Part shown: positions 46,626 through 55,191 of the stretch, piece after piece
Position numbering within the stretch: the stretch's first letter is position 1
How the letters are laid out: the number at the start of each line of letters is the position of its first letter
From: Paracoccaceae bacterium
Lineage (GTDB): Bacteria; Pseudomonadota; Alphaproteobacteria; Rhodobacterales; Rhodobacteraceae
Assembly (NCBI GenBank): GCA_002709405.1
Contig: PAQV01000051.1
Coordinates: 1-64,000 of the forward strand
DNA length: 64,000 bases
Reading direction: 5' to 3'
Program-made: the position numbers and the translations under genes
The notes under the pieces: model-generated
What the model was told of the DNA's origin: nothing
Databases searched by the model: none
Seen by the model: only the letters and a program-made list of their open reading frames with translations

Positions 46626-48699
46626 CGATGGCCTCTTCTTCGTCGCGCTCGCCGACGATCAGGAAACAGGTACTGGCCAGCCCAGCCAGCAGAACAGCCG
46701 CAAGGCCGAGCACCAGCAAGGACTGGACGGGGCTGAAAAACACCAGAAGCGCCGCACCGATGACCGGCCCCGCAAGCGAGCCCAGCCGTTCCATGAAGCG
46801 GTACTGGCCGATGACGGTCGCGGTGCCGAAGCGCTCCTGTTCATGGCGGGTGAGCCGCAGAAGGAAGCTCATCTGAGAGGGCACGGACATCGCCTGCCCC
46901 GCCGCGAAAACGGCCACGCAGAGGACAAGCGCCCAGGGCAGCCCGATCAGCGCCGGCAGGGCCAGGGCAAAGGCCGACAGGATCGTGCCCACGCAGACGA
47001 CCGGCGCGACAAGGCTCCAGCGGTCCACGGCGCGGGCTATCCAGGCCGCGCTGCACAGCACGACGACGCCGTAGATCATGAACAGCTGGCCTGCCGCCGC
47101 CGCCCCGCCGCCCGCCGCGACCACGGCCAGGGGAAGGCACAGGAACAGCCCGCCGTTCAGCAACAGTTTCGACGGCAGGGCCATGCCCGCGATCAGGGCC
47201 AGGTAGCGCCGGTTGGCCAGGATGACGCCCAGGGGCTGCAACTGCGCCCGGACCCCGGGGCGCGGCGGTTTTGGCAGCGGTTGCTCGGACGGCAGGATAC
47301 CCAGGGTGGTGACAAAGGACAGCACCAGCGCCGAGGCGGCCATGACAAAGGCCGCGTCCGCGCCTAGCCGGTCGGCCAGGATGCCTCCAATGGCGGGCCC
47401 GGCGATATCGGCCCCCACCACGGCGATGAAGAACAGCGAAAACCCGGACGTGCGCCGGGACTGGTCGGAATGTTCGACGATATAGACCTGCGCCGCGGCG
47501 TAGACGATGCCATAGCCAAGCCCCGCGACGCCCCGAAACAGCGCCGCCTGCCAGACCGTGGCCACCAGAACGTGGCCCAGCGTGCCAAGCGCGCTGACGG
47601 CCACGCCTAGCAGGATGACGTGTTTCACCCGGCTGCGGTTGCAGAACTGCGCGCCCAGGACGATGCCCAGCAGAGAGGCCAGCAGGAAGGCCGACATCGC
47701 CAGGCCCACCTGGATATCCGGCGAGGGCGCGCCCTGCGCGGGGGCGATCCCCTTCAGGAACAGCGGCAACGAGGGCCGCAGGATCGCCTCGGACAGGAAG
47801 AACAGGATCAGCGGCAGGCGGATCAGGTAGGCGGCGGGCCCGCGCCAGAGCGTGGGTTGGCCGGTCTCTGGCAGGGTCAGCCCCGGCACCGCGCCGTTTG
47901 CGGAGGCCCGGGAAATCGCGTTGCGGATGAAGCGGTTGGTCTGCCGGATCAGCTCTGCCGTGCCGAAGAGGCCCGAGGCGCGGGCTGTGTGGCGCAGGTC
48001 CCCGTCGGCCAGCCGGTCGCCCAGGTACCAGATCGCGGTCAGCGGGCGCAGCAGGCTGACCCCGGCGATCAGAAGCAGGCATTCGAAGCCCAGAAGCATG
48101 GCGGCGGCAAAGACGATCAGCATGTTCAGCGACAGGTCCCGCCGCAGCGCGTCAAGCTGGGCCGTATCGGTGCCAAGGTAGACGTACCCCGCAGGCGCGG
48201 CGGCGTCGCCGATGGGCTGCCGAGTGATCAGGTACGTGCCGGAGAGGTAGCTGCCAGACACCCTTTCGGCCGTCTCGATCCCGGCAAAGCGGTGAAAGAC
48301 CGCGTTGACCCGGTCCTCGATCGTGGCGCGTAGGCCGGGACGGGCGTCTTCTTGCGGTCCGTCGATCAGCTTCTGGAACCGGGCGATGGTCCGTGGCGTC
48401 TGGGCGATCACCTCGCCGCCGACATCCACGACCGCGATAAAGCTGGTTTCGGGGGAATTCTTTGCGGCATTGTCCAGCACGTCGTCCACGTCGCGCAGGG
48501 CCGACAGAGACCCGAACAGCCGCAGCCCCAGGGCCAGGCGGCGTTCAATACCGCTGGCGACGACCTCGGCGCGCTCTTCGTATTGCGGAAGAAGGGCCTG
48601 TTCGTAGATCCCGAAGGTATAGACGCCGAACAGCAGGAAGGGCGCCAGGATCGCGGCAACCAGGGCCGACCCGCCGATCCACGCCATGAGGCGGCTCAT
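46603..48699 (-). CDS. Sensor domain-HAMP-MFS transporter fusion
   Basis: 698-aa protein with an unusual architecture. TM1 (9-30), an extracytoplasmic region of about 160 residues with a Cache-like look (FIAVVDVGGEVIAQTPRTI), TM2 (191-213), HAMP-type linker (214-265), then a complete 12-TM MFS module (about 290-690) with the loop motifs LGAQFCNRSRVKH and ILADRLGADAA. The N-terminal half resembles a chemoreceptor or sensor kinase input; the output is a transporter. It overlaps both neighbours (ATGA with the kinase-sensor gene, 23 nt with the binding protein). Transport substrate unknown. Confidence 0.88.
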   Translation of the reverse strand: MSRLMAWIGGSALVAAILAPFLLFGVYTFGIYEQALLPQYEERAEVVASGIERRLALGLRLFGSLSALRDVDDVLDNAAKNSPETSFIAVVDVGGEVIAQTPRTIARFQKLIDGPQEDARPGLRATIEDRVNAVFHRFAGIETAERVSGSYLSGTYLITRQPIGDAAAPAGYVYLGTDTAQLDALRRDLSLNMLIVFAAAMLLGFECLLLIAGVSLLRPLTAIWYLGDRLADGDLRHTARASGLFGTAELIRQTNRFIRNAISRASANGAVPGLTLPETGQPTLWRGPAAYLIRLPLILFFLSEAILRPSLPLFLKGIAPAQGAPSPDIQVGLAMSAFLLASLLGIVLGAQFCNRSRVKHVILLGVAVSALGTLGHVLVATVWQAALFRGVAGLGYGIVYAAAQVYIVEHSDQSRRTSGFSLFFIAVVGADIAGPAIGGILADRLGADAAFVMAASALVLSFVTTLGILPSEQPLPKPPRPGVRAQLQPLGVILANRRYLALIAGMALPSKLLLNGGLFLCLPLAVVAAGGGAAAAGQLFMIYGVVVLCSAAWIARAVDRWSLVAPVVCVGTILSAFALALPALIGLPWALVLCVAVFAAGQAMSVPSQMSFLLRLTRHEQERFGTATVIGQYRFMERLGSLAGPVIGAALLVFFSPVQSLLVLGLAAVLLAGLASTCFLIVGERDEEEAIDALLVKT

Positions 48700-49934
48700 G
48701 ATCCGGTCTCCGCCGTGCTGCGCCCCAACCGGGCCGAGATCGCGGCCGCGGCATGCACGAGCGCCCCGTCGGATCTGGCGACCGGCGCGTCGGTGCCATC
48801 GGCCAGGTCATGCATGACATCAGCCATGTGATGAAACCGCCGGTGCAAGGGCACCGCCACCATCAGCGCGATCAGGGCGATGATGGGCAACGAAATCAGC
48901 GCGATCAGAGGGGCGACAATGGCAATATCCCGGCGCAGAGTGGCGGTGGCTTCGAACAGCGACCGGGACGGAAAGACCAGCACCAGGGTGCCGATGGGGG
49001 CCGTGTCGAGGGTCAGGGGCATGCCGGTCAGGAAGACGTCCTCGTCCGGGGCCTGGGCATGCCACAGCGTGTCCGCATCGCCCGGCAGCGCGGCCACGGC
49101 CGAGGGCAAGGGCCCCGCCCCGGTGCTGGCATGGACAACCTGCCCGTCCGGACCGGTGACATAATACCGGATTTCGCCTTCGCGCAGCTGGGCGCGGCGG
49201 TTGATGGCGATCTGCACGGCCAGGTTGGAGGACAGCGACAGCCCGGCACCGAAACTGCTTTCGATGGTGTCGCCAAGTTCCCGGGCGACGGAATCGTAGC
49301 GGATCTGCGCCGCGTGCTGGATTTCGCGTTCCAGCCGCAGCACGTTCAGCCCAGCGGCCAGGACCAGACTGAGCGTCAGGATCAGGCCCAGCGGCAACAG
49401 GAAGCGCAGGAGGAACGGCAACAGCACGGGCCTGCGCGCGGTGCGGGTGCTGGTCGGCTTGGGCGGATTGTCCGCCTTTGTTGCGTTCGGTGCGTTGTCG
49501 GGGGCGATGCGGAACAGAAGCGTCAGGCGGTTCACGCCACCGTCGCGGTCATAGGTCTGCCGGTCGGACAGCTTGCGCACCAGGTGAAGACCCAGGCCGC
49601 CGATCGCCCGGTCTTCGACCTCCAGGTCCAGGTCCGGCTCGGCGCTGTTGTCCAGCGGGTTGAAGGCAGTGCCGTCATCCTCGACCACAAGGGTCACGGC
49701 GCTTTCCGAGCCTTGAAGCGACAGCCGCACCTCTCCGGGCGCGTCGGCATAGGCGTGATGGGCGAGGTTGAGGAACAGCTCTTCTGCGGCCAGTTCGACG
49801 CGCGAAGCGATCGCGGGGGGCACATCGGCCAGGACACCAGAAGCCTGCACCCAGGACAGGACCCGTGACAGCTGGCCTTCCTCGGCCGGCAGGACAAGAT
49901 CCGAACGCCCCGGGCCGTCGGCCGTATCAGACAT
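48696..49934 (-). CDS. RsbW-like anti-sigma kinase domain fused to membrane sensor
   Basis: 412-aa protein whose N-terminal half (1-145) is a HATPase_c_2 serine-kinase domain of RsbW/SpoIIAB type: N box ELAAEELFLNLAHHAY, G1 VEDDGTAF, G2 GGLGLHLVRKL. It is followed by a polar linker, TM1 (170-195), a periplasmic region (200-335), TM2 (336-362) and a HAMP-like tail. RsbW proteins are normally small and soluble, so carrying a C-terminal transmembrane sensor is uncommon. It should phosphorylate the STAS protein encoded 69 nt upstream, under control of an external signal. Confidence 0.88.
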   Translation of the reverse strand: MSDTADGPGRSDLVLPAEEGQLSRVLSWVQASGVLADVPPAIASRVELAAEELFLNLAHHAYADAPGEVRLSLQGSESAVTLVVEDDGTAFNPLDNSAEPDLDLEVEDRAIGGLGLHLVRKLSDRQTYDRDGGVNRLTLLFRIAPDNAPNATKADNPPKPTSTRTARRPVLLPFLLRFLLPLGLILTLSLVLAAGLNVLRLEREIQHAAQIRYDSVARELGDTIESSFGAGLSLSSNLAVQIAINRRAQLREGEIRYYVTGPDGQVVHASTGAGPLPSAVAALPGDADTLWHAQAPDEDVFLTGMPLTLDTAPIGTLVLVFPSRSLFEATATLRRDIAIVAPLIALISLPIIALIALMVAVPLHRRFHHMADVMHDLADGTDAPVARSDGALVHAAAAISARLGRSTAETGS

Positions 49935-50003
49935 GGCCCTTGCGCGCCCCCGGCCGGGGCTTTGTCATCACGCCGGGGGTAAACCGGCAGGGCAGAGCAC
50001 CGG

Positions 50004-50357
50004 TCATGCGCCGTCCCCGGACGCGGCCAGCAGGGATGCGATGGCCTCGGCGCTGCTGGCGTGGATCTCAAGAACGGACGAGAAGCCACTGATATCGAAG
50101 ACTTCCTGCACCTGAGGCGCCAACCCCGCAAGGGCCAGCCGCGCGCCGGACGCCCGGGCGGACTTGGCGGCCTTCAGCACGACGCGCAAGCCGGCAGAGG
50201 ACACGTAGTCCACCTGCGCCAGATCCAGAACAAGGGCCGGAACCCCGGTCAGCCGGCCCAGGATCGCGGTTTCGGCCTCGGCCGCGGTTGTGCCGTCGAT
50301 CCGGCCGTCGATTGCCGTCACCGCAATCTCGGCTTCTGTGTATTCCTTGATGTCCAT
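50004..50357 (-). CDS. STAS-domain anti-sigma factor antagonist
   Basis: 117-aa single STAS domain (RsbV/SpoIIAA type). The phosphorylatable serine lies in DYVSSAGLRVV (Ser53 or Ser54), and the flanking pattern (LVLDLAQVDYVSSAGLR) is canonical. The start MDIKEY at 50357 is preferred; an ATG 24 nt further upstream is possible. It heads the signalling operon and would be phosphorylated by the RsbW-like protein and dephosphorylated by the SpoIIE phosphatase. No sigma factor is adjacent, so the regulated target is elsewhere or is not a sigma factor. Confidence 0.9.
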   Translation of the reverse strand: MDIKEYTEAEIAVTAIDGRIDGTTAAEAETAILGRLTGVPALVLDLAQVDYVSSAGLRVVLKAAKSARASGARLALAGLAPQVQEVFDISGFSSVLEIHASSAEAIASLLAASGDGA

Positions 50358-50583
50358 GGGTCCCCGCCGGAATTCCTGCATGTTTCACTGCGGCGCGCAT
50401 CGCGTTCCTGCGAACATGCAAAGACCTCCGCATCCCGCACCGGGACCAAGCCCGGGACCACTTCCGAACAGATGATGCGCAACTGCATCGTTACTCGTAC
50501 AAAAACTTCCACGTTTCCGGATGCCCCGTCAAGAAATGCCACGCCAAGACTGGCTTCTGACAGGTTGATGTCCAAAGCCGAAC

Positions 50584-50600
50584 GGCCCGGTGCCCGGGCC
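50584..50600. terminator. Small hairpin after the flavocytochrome gene
   Basis: GGCCCGG-TGC-CCGGGCC, 39 nt beyond the stop of the minus-strand ferric-reductase-like gene, without a clear T-tract. The remainder of 50358-50638 is the promoter zone of the signalling operon; a TTGACG element occurs there but no well-spaced -10. Confidence 0.4.
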
Positions 50601-50638
50601 TGCCCAAGGGCTGCGCCGACCGCTGCCCCAACGGGCCG

Positions 50639-51985
50639 TCATCGGAACTGCAGATGTTCGTAGATGATGCGTTCCGGCGGCACACCCAGGTCCAGGAATT
50701 GTTTCACCAGGTCATCGACAAAGGGCGTCGAGCCGCACAGCATGACGGCGAAATCGTCCAGCTCGACATCCTCCATGATCTGCTTGGCGCTCAGCCGGCC
50801 GCGGTCGGCCGTGGTCCACTGGACGTAGTCGATATAGGAATCCGCCTCCAGGAAGCGCTCGCGGATCTCTTCGTCATAGACGGCGTCCTCGGGGGTGCGG
50901 GTGATGTAGTAGAACCAGATCCGCCGGAAATCGTCGTTCGACTGTTCGAATTCCAGCATGCCCAGGAAGGGCGTGATGCCGATCCCCGCTCCGATCCAGA
51001 CCATCCGCCGGTAAGGCGCGAAATGGGATTGGGTGAAGCCTCCGAAACTGCCAAAGACCTCGACCTCGTCACCCGGGGTCAAGCCATTCACGGCCTTGGT
51101 GAAATCCCCAACCTGGCGGATCGAGAACCGCAGGTCGCGCTTCACCGGCGAGCCGGAAATCGAGAACGGGTGCAATTCGGCGGAATGGTCGGCAAGCGTC
51201 GGCGTGCGCAGGAAGGCGAAGGTGCCCGGCTGGTACATCATCCGCCGGTCGCGGGGCCGCAGTTCCAGGTCGACCACCCCAGACCCGCGCTGCACGACTC
51301 GCTGCACGGTATAGAGGAACCGGGGCCCGAAACTGCGAAAGAGCAGCACGCGATAGGTCCAGGCCAGGGTGCCCGAGAGCAGCAGGATCACGATCCAGGT
51401 GCGCAGGGGCTCAAAGAACTTGATCGTGCCCGGCTCGATCGAGGCATGGGCCGTACCCAGCAGGAACAGCACGCCGATCATCCGGTGCAGGTTCAGCCAC
51501 AGCTCGTGCCGCATCCGCTTGACGTAGGCCAGCACGCCCAGCCCGGCCAGCAGGTAGAACACCGCGATGTCGATGGTCCGGGCCCCCGGCCAGAAGGGCA
51601 CCAGCATGATCGCCGCCGAGTCCCCCACCTGTATGGCATGCAGGCACAGCAGCACCACGTGCAGACCCATCAGCAGCATCGCCGCCAGCCCCAACCGCTT
51701 GTGCAGGCGCACGCCGTTGTCGAGGCCGCCGATCAGCGGTTCCAGCGCCTGGGCCCGGGACACCACGACGATGGCCAGCGCGGCGCAGGTGAAGGACCAC
51801 AGCATCACCACCTGCGAGGGCGCGAGCCAGGGCCAGAGCGTGCCGCCGAAGCCGATCGAAAAGCGCCCGATCATCCACAGCACCGTCGTCACCACCAGGC
51901 AGCCGCCGATCAGCAGCCAGGGTTTCTGCGTGCGAGTCAGAAGGTCAGAGGGAGGTGTATCGCTGCTTGGGGACGTGACGGACAT
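50639..51985 (-). CDS. Ferric reductase-like transmembrane flavocytochrome (NOX/FRE family)
   Basis: 448-aa membrane flavoprotein. The ferric-reductase-like transmembrane domain (about 25-210) contains haem-ligand candidates His in LHKRLG, LMGLHVVLLCLH and LHRMIGV. An FAD-binding domain follows, with HPFSISGSP (Arg normally before this motif is replaced), and an NAD(P)-binding domain with GAGIGITPFLGML and VMLCGSTPFVDD. It transfers electrons from cytosolic NAD(P)H across the membrane to ferric iron, oxygen or another acceptor. It lies upstream of the STAS gene on the same strand with a 281-nt gap, so it may or may not belong to that system. Confidence 0.9.
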   Translation of the reverse strand: MSVTSPSSDTPPSDLLTRTQKPWLLIGGCLVVTTVLWMIGRFSIGFGGTLWPWLAPSQVVMLWSFTCAALAIVVVSRAQALEPLIGGLDNGVRLHKRLGLAAMLLMGLHVVLLCLHAIQVGDSAAIMLVPFWPGARTIDIAVFYLLAGLGVLAYVKRMRHELWLNLHRMIGVLFLLGTAHASIEPGTIKFFEPLRTWIVILLLSGTLAWTYRVLLFRSFGPRFLYTVQRVVQRGSGVVDLELRPRDRRMMYQPGTFAFLRTPTLADHSAELHPFSISGSPVKRDLRFSIRQVGDFTKAVNGLTPGDEVEVFGSFGGFTQSHFAPYRRMVWIGAGIGITPFLGMLEFEQSNDDFRRIWFYYITRTPEDAVYDEEIRERFLEADSYIDYVQWTTADRGRLSAKQIMEDVELDDFAVMLCGSTPFVDDLVKQFLDLGVPPERIIYEHLQFR

Positions 51986-52210
51986 GCCGGTATGAATCCT
52001 TGGGGCGGGACAGATCCAAGCCTATGGGTCCGCGCCACGAAGTCCATACAGTATCACGTTTTATTGCGCCCCGGGCCGTGCCAACCGGCCCGGGCGCGGG
52101 CCTGGAATCACTTCGATGCCCGAAAAAGAACCACAACCGGAGCCCGCCCGGCGCATGGGGCAATCCCCGCGCCGAACCGGGACACAGCCGGTGCGGCACG
52201 GGGACAAGGG

Positions 52211-53314
52211 TCAGTCCAGCTTGGGCATCGCGTCTGAATAGATCCGGGCGGCCATGGCGTCACGGTCACCGCCCAGCTCGTCGACGATCCCTTCCCACTT
52301 CAGCAGAAGCGCCTTGTAGGTGGTCAGGAGCTCTTCGGCGTTTTCGATGCCGCGCTGGTAGGCCAAGTCAAGCATCCGCTGGGACTCGGTTTCGGCAAAG
52401 GCATCGAAGGCGGCGGTCAGGTCACCCGCCGGCTCGATCACCGCCAGGTCGTGCGTGCCGGCGCCGGCAAGGGCCTCGTCATCCTCGGCCGCGAATTCCA
52501 GGGCCACGTCGACAGCGGCCAGGGCACCTTCCTTGAAGAAGGCGGTCTGCTGGTCTGCTGTCAGGTCGCGCCAGCTGCGCATGTTCATGTTGATCGGAAT
52601 GCCGCCGGCGAAAGTGCCGATGTTCATGTCGCTGACGTCGCTGACCACATCATAAAGCGACATCTGGATCAGCCAGGCGGTATTGCCCGCGACACAATCC
52701 AGCTGCCCCCGTTCAAGGCCCTCGTAGGCTTCGGGCACGGTCATGTTGACGGCCGTGCCGCCCGCGGCATTGACCCAGCTGGCCCAGCTGCCAAGCGAGC
52801 GGACTCGCAGGCCAGCCATGTCGTCGGCGGATTCGACCGGCTTGTTGCACATCAGCTTGTAGGGGGGCGTGGCGTGGTAGGCGATCGGCATGATCCCCTG
52901 CTCTTCCATTTCGTCCAGGCAGGCCGGGCAGTTCTGGAAGATCATCTCGTTATAGGCCCCGGCGCCCACCAGGGCGTCGCGCACCAGGATAGAGCCTTCG
53001 GACAGCCAGGCCGAGGTCCGCAACTCGCCCGGGTGATAGCTGGTCGCCAGCAGGCCCATGTCGGCCACGCCGTCGCGGATCGTCTGCAGCGTGTTCCGCC
53101 CGCCGGACACGGTGCCGTCGGTGAAGACCTGGAACGTGATCTCGCCATCGGTGTCCGCCGTCACACGGTCGAAGAACGGGGTCAGCGACTTGGTGTGCAG
53201 CGTGCTGTTGCCGGGGAACCAGCTGGAATAGGACAGCTTGGTTTCGGCCGCGACGACATGCGGGGCCAGGGCCAGGGCCAGCACGCCCGTGGCAATCTTG
53301 AACTTCGCTTTCAT
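52211..53314 (-). CDS. TRAP transporter substrate-binding protein, DctP
   Basis: 367-aa periplasmic DctP-family protein. Signal peptide 1-22 (ending VVAAE); the conserved Arg is in GLRVRSLG followed by the family's MTVPEAYEGLERGQLDCVAGN region. TRAP carriers take up organic acids driven by ion gradients. GGAGG before ATG 53314 fixes the start, and the longer frame to 53371 is rejected. It is the last gene of the dctQ-dctM-dctP unit. Ligand unknown, probably a carboxylate used by the acyl-CoA genes next door. Confidence 0.93.
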   Translation of the reverse strand: MKAKFKIATGVLALALAPHVVAAETKLSYSSWFPGNSTLHTKSLTPFFDRVTADTDGEITFQVFTDGTVSGGRNTLQTIRDGVADMGLLATSYHPGELRTSAWLSEGSILVRDALVGAGAYNEMIFQNCPACLDEMEEQGIMPIAYHATPPYKLMCNKPVESADDMAGLRVRSLGSWASWVNAAGGTAVNMTVPEAYEGLERGQLDCVAGNTAWLIQMSLYDVVSDVSDMNIGTFAGGIPINMNMRSWRDLTADQQTAFFKEGALAAVDVALEFAAEDDEALAGAGTHDLAVIEPAGDLTAAFDAFAETESQRMLDLAYQRGIENAEELLTTYKALLLKWEGIVDELGGDRDAMAARIYSDAMPKLD

Positions 53315-53354
53315 GGTATCCTCCCTGAGAAAGCCGTTATTTCGGGTTGTCCCT

Positions 53355-53386
53355 GCCCGGCCGCGCCACAAAGGCCTCGGCCGGGC
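53355..53386 (-). terminator. Intercistronic hairpin between dctM and dctP
   Basis: 9-bp perfect arms GCCCGGCCG / CGGCCGGGC around a 14-nt loop, directly after the dctM stop and before dctP. No T-tract. A likely stability or partial-termination element. Confidence 0.5.
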
Positions 53387-53392
53387 GGGCGG

Positions 53393-54700
53393 TCATTGCA
53401 TCGACAGCGGGATCAGCAGGCTGATCTGCGGGAAGGCCACCAGCAGGCCGACGATCAGCACCTCGGCCGCAAGGAACCAGGTCAGGCCCTTGAAGATGGT
53501 GCCAAGCTGAACGGCATCCCCGATGACCCCGCGCACCACGTAGGCGTTCAGGCCGACCGGCGGGGTGATCAGGCTGATCTCGATGAACTTGACGGTCAGC
53601 ACGCCGACCCAGATCAGGTTCAGGTCGGCCGCCTCGAAGAAGGGCAGGAAAATCGGGATCGTCAGCAGCAGCAGGCCCATCGGATCCAGGAACATGCCCA
53701 GCACCAGGTAGATGCCCCCGATCATGGCCAGCAGCAAAAGCGGGTCGTAGGCGAAATTGTCGGCCAGCCCGCTCATGAACTGGGGCACGCCAGCAAAGGT
53801 CAGGAAGCGCGAGAACAGGGTCGCCCCGATGGCGATGTAGAAGATCGTGCCGGTTGAGCGCAGCGTGTCGACGATGCTGTCGAACATCACCTTCGGGGAC
53901 ATGCTGCCCCGGAAGACGGCGATAACGATGGCCGCGAAGGCGCCGAACCCCGCCGCCTCGGTGGCGGTGGCAAAGCCCGCGTACATCGACCCAACGACGG
54001 CCAGGATCAAAAGCGGCAGGGGCGCAATGTCGCGCAGGGCGCTGATCCGGTCGGCCCAGGTGACCTCTTCGGTGATGGCGGGCGCCAGGTCGGGATTGTA
54101 ACGGCAGCGCAGGATGATCATCGCCCCGTAGACGAAGGCGGTCAGCAGGCCGGGCAGGATGCCGGCCAGCAGCAGCATGCCGATCGACTGGCCGGTGAAC
54201 ATGCCGTAAAGCACAAAGAGGATGCTGGGCGGGATCATCGTGCCGATGGTCCCCGAAGCCGCGACAACGGCCGTGGCCAGCGACGGCGCATAGCCGTAGC
54301 GCAGCATCTCGGGCACGGCCAGGCGCGACATGGCGGCCGCCGTGGCCAGGCTGGACCCGGACGCGGCCGAGAACCCGGCGGAGGCGTAATTCGTGGCCAC
54401 CGCCAGCCCGCCCGGAAGCCGGCTGAGCCACAGCCGGGCGCAATCGAAGAGGCCCTTGGTCAGCCCGCTGTGAAAGGCCACCGCCCCCATCAGCAGGAAC
54501 ATCGGGATGGCCGACAGCTCCCACTTGGCGACGATCTCGAACACCATGCTGCGGGCGACGCCGACGGTCGCGCGCTCGCCCATGATCGTGTAGATGCCGC
54601 CCAGCGACACGACGCCCAGGGCCACGCCGATCGGGACACGCACGGCCAACAGGGCCAGCAGCACGCCCATGGCCGAGAAACCGATTTCCAGGTTGCTCAT
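53393..54700 (-). CDS. TRAP transporter large permease, DctM
   Basis: 435-aa integral membrane protein of the DctM family with about 12 hydrophobic segments. Family segments such as RVPIGVALGVVSLGG, ASSGTIGTMIPPSILFVLYG-like and GLLTAFVYGAMI are visible. It provides the ion-coupled translocation channel. The start overlaps the dctQ stop by 4 nt (ATGA). Confidence 0.93.
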   Translation of the reverse strand: MSNLEIGFSAMGVLLALLAVRVPIGVALGVVSLGGIYTIMGERATVGVARSMVFEIVAKWELSAIPMFLLMGAVAFHSGLTKGLFDCARLWLSRLPGGLAVATNYASAGFSAASGSSLATAAAMSRLAVPEMLRYGYAPSLATAVVAASGTIGTMIPPSILFVLYGMFTGQSIGMLLLAGILPGLLTAFVYGAMIILRCRYNPDLAPAITEEVTWADRISALRDIAPLPLLILAVVGSMYAGFATATEAAGFGAFAAIVIAVFRGSMSPKVMFDSIVDTLRSTGTIFYIAIGATLFSRFLTFAGVPQFMSGLADNFAYDPLLLLAMIGGIYLVLGMFLDPMGLLLLTIPIFLPFFEAADLNLIWVGVLTVKFIEISLITPPVGLNAYVVRGVIGDAVQLGTIFKGLTWFLAAEVLIVGLLVAFPQISLLIPLSMQ

Positions 54701-55191
54701 GTCCGGCCGTCTTTCCGGCCGCGCAGGTGGGCAGCGGCATAGCCGAGCGAGGCCAGGGCGATGATGGCCAGCCCCACGACGGCGACCCAGCGGCTGGGCC
54801 AGATCGGCACGTCGAACCCGCGCACGGGCAGCATCTCGTCGTACTTGAAGGCCGAGCGCGCCTCGAGCCAGCCGGCATAGGCCAGAAAGCCCGCATAGCC
54901 CGCCCCCAGAAGGGCCGCCAGCCCATCGACGATGGACACGGTACGGCGCGACGCCCAGCCCAGGAACACCTCGACCACCACCTGTTCGTTCAGCAGCGCC
55001 ACGATGGCCAGCCCGGCGAAGACCGCGCAGACCATGTAGTAGAACGAGACGAATTCAAGCGTACCGGGGATCGTGATGCCGAAGGCCGACCGCAGGATCA
55101 CCTCGAGCGTGATGTGCAGCATCATGATGATCATCGCGGCGCCGCCAAGGACCACCAGAAGACGCCGGAGAAAGGTGAAGACCACCGTCAT
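54697..55191 (-). CDS. TRAP transporter small permease, DctQ
   Basis: 164-aa DctQ-family protein with four membrane segments (about 8-30, 45-65, 85-105, 130-150). The start at 55191 (MTVVFTFLRRLLVVLGG) is chosen because the family begins there; the frame extends upstream to 55425 but that part is polar, Gly-rich and passes the presumed operator. First gene of the TRAP operon. Confidence 0.88.
   Translation of the reverse strand: MTVVFTFLRRLLVVLGGAAMIIMMLHITLEVILRSAFGITIPGTLEFVSFYYMVCAVFAGLAIVALLNEQVVVEVFLGWASRRTVSIVDGLAALLGAGYAGFLAYAGWLEARSAFKYDEMLPVRGFDVPIWPSRWVAVVGLAIIALASLGYAAAHLRGRKDGRT

Noticed and set aside
50382..50638. An EcfG-type (GGAAC-N16/17-CGTT) promoter before the STAS gene
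   Set aside because: GGAAC-like sequence occurs but without a properly spaced CGTT, so general stress control cannot be claimed.
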